NCBI GenBank assembly: GCA_014380155.1
Contig: JACMKJ010000175.1
Location: 1 to 8,346, forward strand
Reading direction: 5' to 3'
Source: Rhizobacter sp.
Lineage (GTDB): Bacteria > Pseudomonadota > Gammaproteobacteria > Burkholderiales > Burkholderiaceae_C
Length of the DNA stretch: 8,346 bases
Shown here: in pieces, positions 1 through 5,935 of the stretch
Layout of the letters: each line of letters starts with the position of its first letter
Numbering within the stretch: position 1 is the first letter of the stretch
The notes under the pieces: generated by a model
The model's database searches: none
Told to the model about the DNA's origin: nothing
Seen by the model: only the letters and a program-made list of their open reading frames with translations
Position numbers and translations under genes: made by a program

Positions 1-786
1 CGAGAGGTTGTTCCACTCGTTCCACACGAAGTAGCCGATGCCGGTGCCGCCGACGAGCATCTCGGCTGCAACGATCACCAGCCACGCGATGCCGATCGAA
101 ATTCGCATGCCGGTGAGGATGGTCGGCGCAGCGGCCGGCAAGATCACCTCGAACGCGCGGCGCATGGCGCCCACCTCCAGCGTCTTGGCCACGTTGAGCC
201 ACTCGCGCCGCACGGTGCTTACACCAAACGCGGTGTTGATCAACATCGGCCACACCGAGCAGATGAAGATCACGAAGATGCCCGAGAGCGACGAGTCCTT
301 GATGGTGTAGAGCGCAATCGGCATCCACGCGAGAGGCGAGATCGGCTTCAACACCTGGATGAACGGGTCGAGCGCGCGGTAGACCAGCGGGCTCATGCCG
401 ATCAAGAAGCCGAGCGGTATGGCCACCAGCGCTGCCAGCAGGTAGCCCAGCCCCACACGGCCCAGTGAGTAACCGAGCTGCAAGCCGATGCCCTTGTCAT
501 TGGGCCCGTTGTCGTAAAACGGTTTCGACAACTGGTCGACAAAAGTTCGGCCCACTTGTGCCAGCGTGGGGAAGCTCGCCTTCGCCGACGGCGAGGCCGA
601 CGCGTCTTGCCCCGGGTCCTTGCCCATCAGCTTGGCGTATTCGATCTGCTCGGGCGTGAGCTTGGGGGCCGCGTTGGCGGTGCTGGCGTTGCTCACGGTC
701 GGCAGCGTGGCCACGTGCCACAGCGCCAGCACCACCAGCAGGATCAGCGCCGACAGCAGGCTCGCCTTGAAGCGCATGGAACGCAT
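1..786 (-). CDS. nrtB: Nitrate-type ABC transporter permease, NrtB family (partial, runs off the left edge)
   Basis: The reading frame stays open from ATG at 786 to the window edge, giving the first 262 residues. It encodes the inner-membrane permease of a nitrate/nitrite (or bicarbonate/cyanate-like) ABC importer. Residues 9-28 form an N-terminal membrane anchor. A polar segment of about 75 residues follows, then several hydrophobic helices from about residue 107 on. The EAA cytoplasmic loop that docks on the ATPase is visible around residues 197-221 (VAKTLEVGAMRRAF, then ILPAAAP). The motif FYDNGPNDKGIG (90-101) is one I associate with the long NrtB form of Burkholderiales. A GAGAG ribosome-binding site at 792-796 sits five bases from ATG 786; GTG 789 and ATG 777 are in-frame alternatives. 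The start lies 12 bases after the nrtA stop, so the two genes are almost certainly co-transcribed. The substrate is inferred from family resemblance; nitrate is the best guess. The C-terminus and the ATPase gene lie outside the window. Confidence 0.9.
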   Translation of the reverse strand, partial: MRSMRFKASLLSALILLVVLALWHVATLPTVSNASTANAAPKLTPEQIEYAKLMGKDPGQDASASPSAKASFPTLAQVGRTFVDQLSKPFYDNGPNDKGIGLQLGYSLGRVGLGYLLAALVAIPLGFLIGMSPLVYRALDPFIQVLKPISPLAWMPIALYTIKDSSLSGIFVIFICSVWPMLINTAFGVSTVRREWLNVAKTLEVGAMRRAFEVILPAAAPTILTGMRISIGIAWLVIVAAEMLVGGTGIGYFVWNEWNNLS

Positions 787-798
787 CACCGCTCTCAC

Positions 799-2220
799 TC
801 AGGCGGGCGTGCGCTTGATCGCAAACCCGTCTGCATACGCCGCCGCCTTGTCGGCGTCGAACACCTTGCCCATGATCGTGAACTTGGGGTACGCGCCCTC
901 GGGTGGCTTCTGGCCCAGGTCTTTCATGGTCTTCTTCGCGTCGGTCAGCAAGAACACCTTCTCGGCGATCTGCTTGTAGTTGACGTCGCCCTTGATGTAG
1001 CCCCAGCGCTTCATCTGCGTGAGCATCCACACCGCCATGCTCTGCCATGGCATCGGGTCGAAGTCAGCGCGGTCGGGCACGGTGCGCACATTGCCCAGGC
1101 CGTCAGCAAACTTGCCCGTGAGCACCTGCGCGATCACCGCCTCGGGCTGGTTGAGGTAGGCCTGCGGTGCGATCACCTTGGCGATGAGCTCACGGTTCTT
1201 GGCCTCGCGCGCCATGGCGGCCGAGGTGAGCACCGCCCGGTAGAGCGCCGCAAAGGTGTTGGGGTTTTTCTGAATGAACTCGGTGCTGGTGCCAAAGGCG
1301 CAGCACGGGTGGCCGTTCCACAGCTCCTTGGTGAGCAGGTGGATGAAGCCGATCTCTTCAAACACCGCACGCTGGTTGAAGGGGTCGGGGCCGAGGAAAC
1401 CGTCGATGTTGCCGGCGCGCAGGTTGGCCACCATTTCGGGCGGCGGCACCACACGGATCTGCACGTCGCGGTCGGGGTCGATGCCGGCCTCGGCCAGGTA
1501 ATAGCGCAGCAGGAAGTTGTGCATCGAGAACTCGAAGGGCACGGCGAACTTGAAGCCCTTCCAGTTCTTCGGGTCGCGGTTGTCCTTGTGCTTGAGCGCG
1601 AGCGTGATCGCCTGGCCATTCGTGTTCTGGATGGTGGCCACGTTCATGGCGACCGGGTTGCCGCCCACCCCCATCGACATGGCGAGCGGCATGGGCGACA
1701 AGAAGTGCGTAGCGTCGTACTCCGTGTTGATCATCTTGTCGCGAATGAGCGCCCAGCCCGCGGTCTTGACGACCTGCACGTCGAGCCCCTGCTTCGAATA
1801 AAAGCCGAGCGGGTGCGCCATGATCAGCGGCGTGGCGCAGGTGATGGGGATGAAGCCGATCTTCAGTTCCTTCTTCTCCAGCGCGCCCTTCTCCTGCGCC
1901 ATGGCTTGCAATGAAGCGACCGGCAACACGCTGCCGATGGCGGCCATCGCACCGCCTTTGCCGACAGCGCGCAAGAAGCGCCGGCGCATCGCGTCTTGCG
2001 GGAACAGCGCCTTCACGAGCGAGGCTTCGATGAAGTCGTTGGAGTAAGCCTCGAACTCGGTGGTCTCGCTGCGGCGCTTGAGTTCGGTGACAGCGCTGAG
2101 CGCGCTGTTGTGCTCGTCGGCCGAGGCGTGCTGCCCGCAGGCGCAGCGCATCAACAGTGGGCGGTCGGCGTTGTAGGGGTCGAAACGGTTGCTGTCGGTG
2201 GAGCGGTCGTCGTCGCGCAT
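799..2220 (-). CDS. nrtA: Nitrate-type ABC transporter substrate-binding protein, NrtA/CmpA family
   Basis: This 473-residue protein is the periplasmic ligand-binding component of the importer whose permease follows 12 bases downstream. The mature domain starts near residue 115 with KKELKIGFIPITCATPLIMA. It carries stretches typical of the NrtA/CmpA/SsuA-like fold: EYDATHFLSPMPLA, FAVPFEFSMHNFLLRYYL, PPPEMVANLRAGNIDGFLGPDPFNQRA (given here as family-typical stretches, not one motif) and NGHPCCAF. A twin-arginine (Tat) signal is visible at residues 79-84 (RRRFLR), followed by a hydrophobic stretch and a likely cleavage after AMA at 106-108, so export in folded form is expected. Unusually, about 78 residues precede the twin arginines, including a Cys pair (C26, C28) and His31. 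ATG 2220 is supported by an AAGGGA ribosome-binding site six bases upstream; the internal ATGs at residues 24 and 78 have none. Nitrate is the likely ligand, but bicarbonate or cyanate cannot be excluded from sequence alone. Confidence 0.93.
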   Translation of the reverse strand: MRDDDRSTDSNRFDPYNADRPLLMRCACGQHASADEHNSALSAVTELKRRSETTEFEAYSNDFIEASLVKALFPQDAMRRRFLRAVGKGGAMAAIGSVLPVASLQAMAQEKGALEKKELKIGFIPITCATPLIMAHPLGFYSKQGLDVQVVKTAGWALIRDKMINTEYDATHFLSPMPLAMSMGVGGNPVAMNVATIQNTNGQAITLALKHKDNRDPKNWKGFKFAVPFEFSMHNFLLRYYLAEAGIDPDRDVQIRVVPPPEMVANLRAGNIDGFLGPDPFNQRAVFEEIGFIHLLTKELWNGHPCCAFGTSTEFIQKNPNTFAALYRAVLTSAAMAREAKNRELIAKVIAPQAYLNQPEAVIAQVLTGKFADGLGNVRTVPDRADFDPMPWQSMAVWMLTQMKRWGYIKGDVNYKQIAEKVFLLTDAKKTMKDLGQKPPEGAYPKFTIMGKVFDADKAAAYADGFAIKRTPA

Positions 2221-2227
2221 GCGGTGT

Positions 2228-2247
2228 CCCTTCGGGTGGATGAAGGG
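2228..2247 (-). promoter_or_regulatory. nrtA ribosome-binding site inside a small hairpin
   Basis: In nrtA mRNA sense, CCCTTC (2247-2242) can pair with GAAGGG (2233-2228), closing an 8-base loop. The 3' arm contains most of the AAGGGA Shine-Dalgarno element (2232-2227), which lies six bases before the nrtA ATG at 2220. The element fixes the start codon. The hairpin could limit ribosome access, but six pairs is modest and the function is inference. Confidence 0.45.
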
Positions 2248-2297
2248 ATGCTAGGGACGACAGGGGTGAATCGGAATCGTGGGGGCGGGGGTTGTTT

Positions 2298-2315
2298 TGT
2301 AGGGGTGGAACTACA
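2298..2315. promoter_or_regulatory. Candidate operator, TGTAG-N8-CTACA inverted repeat
   Basis: Perfect 5-bp arms (TGTAG at 2298-2302, CTACA at 2311-2315) flank an 8-bp centre in the spacer between the divergent nrtA and the gene at 2387. On the minus strand the left arm overlaps TACAAA (2301-2296), a possible -10 element for nrtA; no good -35 stands at the right distance. The dyad could be a regulator site for either gene. I do not recognise the binding protein. Confidence 0.35.
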
Positions 2316-2353
2316 CGCAACGCATGCAACCGGTATCGCGGAGGCCACGCGTA

Positions 2354-2379
2354 TCCTCCCCTCCGACGACTGGGGAGGA
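2354..2379 (+). promoter_or_regulatory. Perfect 8-bp hairpin covering the ribosome-binding site of the gene at 2387
   Basis: TCCTCCCC (2354-2361) is exactly complementary to GGGGAGGA (2372-2379), with a 10-base loop between. The 3' arm holds nearly all of the strong Shine-Dalgarno GGAGGAG (2374-2380), which ends six bases before ATG 2387. The strong ribosome-binding site chooses 2387 over the in-frame ATG at 2324, which lies upstream of the hairpin. The hairpin suggests translational control, but no ligand-binding fold is recognisable around it. Confidence 0.5.
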
Positions 2380-2386
2380 GAGACAC

Positions 2387-3904
2387 ATGTTCCGTTTGCT
2401 CGCACTGAGCTGCCTGCTGTTGTGGTCATCGCTATCGCCTGGCCCGGCCGAAGCTGCATCCGACAGCGCCAGCTTCATGCAAGCCGTGCGCGCCACCAAG
2501 ATCGGCGCCAGCACCACCGATGCGATGAGCCTGGTCGCGCTGCTGAGAGAGATGGGCAAGGCCGAACAGGCAGAAGCCCTTCAGCGCGAACTGCTGTACC
2601 TGTACCTGGAATCGGTGGGCGGCAAGCCACACGACCTCCTGCTGACCATCGGCCAGGCCATCGACGCCGGCACCAAACGCCACAACGAGCCCGATGCCGC
2701 GGCGTGGCAGCGCGTGTACGACAACATCGCCTTCGAATGGCAAGGCGTCACCACCCAGCTGCCCCCGGGGCTGCAATCGCTGGCAGACCGAGCGGCCAAC
2801 GGCGAGCTGGTGCGAGCAGGCCCCGGGTTATGGGCGACGACCGCTCCACGCCCGCGCATGTACCTGAACCTACGCCTACGCAACAACAGCCTGCAGGCAG
2901 TGCCCTTTCACGAAGCCTCGCTGGAGCTACCGGGCGAGCCGGCGCTGCCCTCGCTGCTGTGCCGCATCGACACGCTGGCCGGCACCAAGCAGCGCGTCGA
3001 AAGGCGGGTCATCCCCGACGGCACCACCAAGGACGTGATTTGCGAAACCGACGGGGACCCCAGCCTGCGCGAGGCACTGCCCGCACGCGTGGCTGAGGCC
3101 CGCTTGGGCAAGCTCAAGCCTGTGCTGTGGCCCACCGAGGCCGAGACGGCCAGCGGGCGGGCACGGCTCGCCACCTGGCTGCTCGATGGCAAGCCGGTGC
3201 CGCGCAACTGGTCCGATGCATGGAAGAAAGCCCAGAACGACCCGCAAAAAAAGTGGATGGCTGGTAGCCGGGCCATGGCCGAGCCCGCATTGAGGCCCAC
3301 GCTGCGGCAGAAATGGGCGAAGCGTTCTGACGGCCTTGTCGCAGCGCTCCAGATCACCGGGGCCACGCTGGCGCTGTTCGTCATCGGCCGCGTGCTGCGG
3401 CGCATGGGGTGGCCGCGGGTGGCCGTGGCCTTCGCAGGTGCGGCCGTGGTGCTGGGCATCACGGTGCTTTCATTCATCAGCATCGTGGGGCCCAACCCCA
3501 CCAGCGGTGACGGCTGGAACCGGCCCGTCGTGGGCGGCCTTGTGGTGCTGTTCTACATGGGGTTCATCGTGATGGGCCTGGCGGCGCTGACGGTGTTGCA
3601 CCGCGTGCTCGACGAGGAAGGCATCTCGTGGGTAGAAACGGTGGCCTCGGGCTGGCGGCAGGCGGTGCAATGGCATGGCACGGCGACACGCGGGGAGTTC
3701 TGGGGCTTCGCGGTGCATGGCGCCTGGCTGTGGTTCATTGCGCGCTTCTGCCTGCCACCGTTCGAGTGGCTGGTGTTCGCCGCGTTGCTGTTTCCCATGA
3801 CCACCTTGATGGTGCGCCGCTGGCGATCGCTGACCACCATCGACATCATCGGCATGACGATGGTTCTGGCGATGGTGGCGCTGGAGTTGGTTCCAGATCG
3901 TTGA
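2387..3904 (+). CDS. Exported membrane protein of unknown function with a DUF805-like C-terminal domain
   Basis: The 505-residue product is not one I can name. It begins with a Sec signal peptide (residues 1-23, hydrophobic LLALSCLLLW, likely cleavage after AEA). A mostly hydrophilic periplasmic region to about residue 315 follows, helical at first (about 25-140). Its second half contains C192 and C219, which could form a disulfide. From residue 317 there are five or six membrane segments (about 317-337, 344-365, 381-404, 440-456, 459-475, 484-502). The pattern G431-T-A-T-R435-G-E437-F-W439 followed by LLFPMTTLMVRR resembles the DUF805 (YhaH-type) signature GRaxRxEFW...P...VRR. The domain looks short, lacking the usual region after the Arg pair. 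The start at 2387 follows GGAGGAG and removes 21 residues from the longest frame, placing the signal peptide at the true N-terminus. It diverges from nrtA and ends 30 bases from the convergent racemase gene. No function is proposed. Confidence 0.85.
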   Translation: MFRLLALSCLLLWSSLSPGPAEAASDSASFMQAVRATKIGASTTDAMSLVALLREMGKAEQAEALQRELLYLYLESVGGKPHDLLLTIGQAIDAGTKRHNEPDAAAWQRVYDNIAFEWQGVTTQLPPGLQSLADRAANGELVRAGPGLWATTAPRPRMYLNLRLRNNSLQAVPFHEASLELPGEPALPSLLCRIDTLAGTKQRVERRVIPDGTTKDVICETDGDPSLREALPARVAEARLGKLKPVLWPTEAETASGRARLATWLLDGKPVPRNWSDAWKKAQNDPQKKWMAGSRAMAEPALRPTLRQKWAKRSDGLVAALQITGATLALFVIGRVLRRMGWPRVAVAFAGAAVVLGITVLSFISIVGPNPTSGDGWNRPVVGGLVVLFYMGFIVMGLAALTVLHRVLDEEGISWVETVASGWRQAVQWHGTATRGEFWGFAVHGAWLWFIARFCLPPFEWLVFAALLFPMTTLMVRRWRSLTTIDIIGMTMVLAMVALELVPDR

Positions 3905-3934
3905 GCTGCGCGCCGCGGCCAGAGCCGCCGCACA

Positions 3935-4633
3935 TCACACCCCCGCCAAAGCCCACTCCGCCGCACTGCGCGCATGGATGCCGGTGGTGTCGAACAAGGG
4001 CACCGTGGCATCGCTGGCATCGACCAGCAGGCAGATCTCGGTGCACCCCAGGATGATGGCCTCGGCACCGCGCGCCACCAGGCTGGCCATCACGCGTCGG
4101 TATTCGCTGCGTGATGCGGGCACGACCTGGCCCAGGCAAAGCTCTTCGTAGATGACACGGTGCACGATCTCGCGGTCACCCGCCTCGGGCACCAGCACCC
4201 GCAGGCCGTGGCGCTCGGCCAGGCGGTCGCGGTAGAAATCCTGCTCCATGGTGAAACGCGTACCCAGCAGGCCCACGCTGGTGTGGCCGGCGCCGCGGAT
4301 CTCGGCTGCCGTCGGGTCGGCGATGTGGAACAGCGGGATGCTCACCGCCGCCTCGATCTGCGCGGCCACCTTGTGCATGGTGTTCGTGCACAGCACCAGC
4401 ACGTCGGCCCCCGCGGCCTGCAGCGAGCGGGCCGCCTGGGCGAGCAACTCGCCGGCGGCGATCCAGTCACCGGCGTGCTGCAGGCGCTCGATGTCGTGAA
4501 AGTCGACGCTGTAGAGCACCAGCCGGGCTGAATGCAGGCCACCCAGGCGCGCCGCCACGGTTTCGTTGATCAGGCGGTAGTAGAGGGCGCTCGACTCCCA
4601 GCTCATGCCGCCGATCAGGCCGATGGTTTTCAT
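3935..4633 (-). CDS. Amino-acid racemase of the aspartate/glutamate racemase superfamily (YgeA-like)
   Basis: This 232-residue cytosolic enzyme is expected to interconvert L- and D-amino acids by PLP-independent two-base chemistry. The family hallmark GLIGGMSWESS lies at residues 5-15. The two catalytic cysteines are in place: C82 in VLCTNTMHK and C197 in LGCTEIC, each followed by Thr as usual. Length and cysteine spacing match E. coli YgeA, a broad-specificity racemase of about 230 residues, better than classical aspartate racemases that carry a Thr in place of one Cys. ATG 4633 has an ideal AAGGAG site (4639-4644) five bases upstream. The frame extends upstream to 4819, but that stretch is Arg/Pro-rich and unlike the family. 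The gene stands alone, divergent from the methyltransferase. The exact amino-acid substrate cannot be read from sequence. D-amino-acid production for cell-wall or signalling use, or catabolism of D-amino acids, are both possible. Confidence 0.92.
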   Translation of the reverse strand: MKTIGLIGGMSWESSALYYRLINETVAARLGGLHSARLVLYSVDFHDIERLQHAGDWIAAGELLAQAARSLQAAGADVLVLCTNTMHKVAAQIEAAVSIPLFHIADPTAAEIRGAGHTSVGLLGTRFTMEQDFYRDRLAERHGLRVLVPEAGDREIVHRVIYEELCLGQVVPASRSEYRRVMASLVARGAEAIILGCTEICLLVDASDATVPLFDTTGIHARSAAEWALAGV

Positions 4634-4638
4634 GGGGG

Positions 4639-4644
4639 CTCCTT
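4639..4644 (-). promoter_or_regulatory. Shine-Dalgarno site that fixes the racemase start
   Basis: In gene sense AAGGAG is followed by five C residues and then ATG 4633. It selects this start, which gives an N-terminus directly on the family motif MKTIGLIGGMSW, over a 62-residue upstream extension with no such site. Confidence 0.75.
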
Positions 4645-4717
4645 GGGATGAGGGTGATGGATGCGCGTTCGTGCGGGCCTCCGCCGCATCGTGCCAGCGC
4701 AGAGCCAGCCGGTGCGG

Positions 4718-4748
4718 TACAGCGCGGCGTGTCGCCCGCCGTGCTGTA
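4718..4748. promoter_or_regulatory. Strong 12-bp hairpin/inverted repeat in a divergent spacer
   Basis: TACAGCGCGGCG (4718-4729) pairs with CGCCGTGCTGTA (4737-4748) over all 12 positions, one of them a G-U wobble (4724/4742), around a 7-base loop. It lies 85 bases from the racemase start and about 100 bases from the methyltransferase start. There is no T-tract on either strand, so it is not an ordinary intrinsic terminator. It could be a regulator's palindromic site or a leader RNA structure. No clear sigma-70 promoter is visible in the rest of the 215-base spacer. Confidence 0.45.
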
Positions 4749-4848
4749 TGGGCGGGCGCGCCGGTACACCGCGGCACACACTTGCATCGAGCGCCTCCTC
4801 CGCGCAGCATCACCAGCACGCCTCCTCAACTCCAGCATGAGAGCCCCC

Positions 4849-5466
4849 ATGCCCGGCCCCGACATCAGCTGGCAAGACCGCTACCTGAACCGCCAGACGC
4901 CCTGGGACAGCGGCGCCGACGACCCCGAAGTCATGGCCTGGCTGGACAGCGGCATGCTGAGCGCGAGCGACGCCCCGGTGCTCGTGCCCGGCTGCGGCTC
5001 GGGCCGCGACCTGCTCTTGCTGGCCTCGAGCGGCGTCCCCGTGACCGGCATCGACTACGCGCCCGCCGCCGTGTCACTCGCCCGCGAGCGGCTGGCCGAT
5101 GCAGGCCTCGGCACACAGATCGCCCGGGTGGAACAGGCCGACGTGCTCAGCTGGTCGCCCCCGTCCCCCGTGGGCGCCATCATCGAGTGCACCTGCCTGT
5201 GCGCCCTGCACCCCGACCACTGGGTGCGTTATGCGCAGCAGCTGCACGCCTGGCTGCGCCCCGGCGGCAAGCTGTTGGCGCAGTTCGAGCAGGTGCCGCG
5301 TGCCGAAGCGGCCGACGGCTGGGTGGTGGGGCCGCCGTATCACTGCGACATCAACGCCATGCGTGCGCTCTTCACCTCAGACCATTGGGGTTGGCCCAAG
5401 CCGCCCTACCCGCGCGGCGGCGAAGGTGGGCACCTCACGGTGGTGCTCACGGCGCTCGCGGGCTGA
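4849..5466 (+). CDS. SAM-dependent methyltransferase, thiopurine S-methyltransferase (TPMT)-like
   Basis: This 205-residue cytosolic protein is a class I S-adenosylmethionine methyltransferase that most resembles the TPMT family. The N-terminal W8-x2-RYLNRQTPWDSG block fits the TPMT start, where an early Trp precedes a WD-G motif. SAM-binding motif I is VLVPGCGSGRDLLLLA (44-59), followed by the acidic strand end GIDYAP (67-72). A later LRPGGKLL (136-143) is the usual strand-turn after motif III. Length is close to the roughly 200-220 residues typical of the family. ATG 4849 is chosen because GAGAG (4839-4843) lies five bases upstream and the protein then starts just ahead of the conserved Trp. 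ATG 4837 and an upstream frame open from 4648 are alternatives without good sites. Bacterial TPMTs can methylate thiols or selenium/tellurium compounds, but the substrate here is unknown. The next gene follows after 31 bases, so the two are probably one transcript. Confidence 0.82.
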   Translation: MPGPDISWQDRYLNRQTPWDSGADDPEVMAWLDSGMLSASDAPVLVPGCGSGRDLLLLASSGVPVTGIDYAPAAVSLARERLADAGLGTQIARVEQADVLSWSPPSPVGAIIECTCLCALHPDHWVRYAQQLHAWLRPGGKLLAQFEQVPRAEAADGWVVGPPYHCDINAMRALFTSDHWGWPKPPYPRGGEGGHLTVVLTALAG

Positions 5467-5497
5467 CACCCCGGCGAGCTGTCGACTGAAGCGCCCC

Positions 5498-5917
5498 ATG
5501 GCGACGAAAACTTCGCAACACCCCACGGTCCCGCCCGCGATCCGCACCCAGCTGCGAGCCATGTGCCTCGCGCTGCCCGAGACGATCGAAGAGCCAGCCT
5601 GGGTCGGCACACGCTGGCGCATTCGCAAGCAGACGTTGGCCCACCTGCTGATGGTCGATGCAGCCTGGCCGCCAGCCTATGCGCGCGCCCTCGGAGCCGA
5701 CGGCCCGGCATGTGTGCTGACCTTTCGTTCGCCGCTGCCGCAGCTCGATGCGTTTGCCTTCACCTGGGCGCCGTTCTTCCGCCCGCCCTGGTTCCCCGAC
5801 ATCGTGGGCATGACGCTCGGCGCCGGCACCGACTGGGACGAAGTGGCCGGCCTCCTGCGCGCGAGCTACTGCCACCTGGCACCCAAGAAGCTGGCGGCTC
5901 AGGTGCTCGCCAGCTGA
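5498..5917 (+). CDS. MmcQ/YjbR-family protein
   Basis: The 139-residue product resembles the small MmcQ/YjbR (DUF419) family, which has a CyaY-like fold and has been suggested to bind DNA; no reaction is established. Family-like features are the N-terminal LRAMCLALPETIEEPAW (19-35), RWRIRKQTLAHL (39-50) where relatives have a W..frV..K.fA strand pair, a central aromatic-rich segment (WAPFFRPPWFPDIVGMTLG) and the C-terminal TDWDEVAGLLRASYCHLAPKKL (111-132 region), close to the W-dev-..-SY-l-APkkL ending of the family. Length is normal for the family. ATG 5498 has only a weak site (GAAG), as expected for a downstream gene possibly translated with the methyltransferase that ends 31 bases earlier. 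It converges with the diiron-protein gene, leaving only 18 bases between stop codons. Possible role alongside the methyltransferase: unknown. Confidence 0.8.
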   Translation: MATKTSQHPTVPPAIRTQLRAMCLALPETIEEPAWVGTRWRIRKQTLAHLLMVDAAWPPAYARALGADGPACVLTFRSPLPQLDAFAFTWAPFFRPPWFPDIVGMTLGAGTDWDEVAGLLRASYCHLAPKKLAAQVLAS

Positions 5918-5935
5918 CGGCTCGTGCGGCGCGCC

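Noticed and set aside
38..310. 90-codon open frame on the plus strand at the left edge
   Set aside because: It lies opposite the nrtB frame, which encodes a conserved permease with an EAA loop.
556..1914. 452-codon open frame on the plus strand opposite nrtA
   Set aside because: It is antisense to a clearly recognisable gene, rich in Arg, His and Gly with no domain pattern, and is explained by the codon bias of GC-rich DNA.
1996..3096. 366-codon open frame on the plus strand across the nrtA/DUF805 spacer
   Set aside because: It overlaps two real genes in other frames, has no family resemblance and has no suitable ribosome-binding site.
3915..3928. GCGGC-CAGA-GCCGC hairpin between the convergent gene ends as a terminator
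   Set aside because: The stem has only five pairs with no T-tract on either strand, so it cannot be separated from chance in GC-rich DNA.
4681..4697. Possible sigma-54 promoter upstream of the racemase (minus-strand TGGCACG)
   Set aside because: Only the -24 half is present; the required TGC at -12 with correct spacing is missing.
4648..4848. N-terminal extension of the methyltransferase from ATG 4648
   Set aside because: The extra 67 residues are unlike the TPMT family, cross the strong hairpin, and the internal start at 4849 has the better ribosome-binding site.
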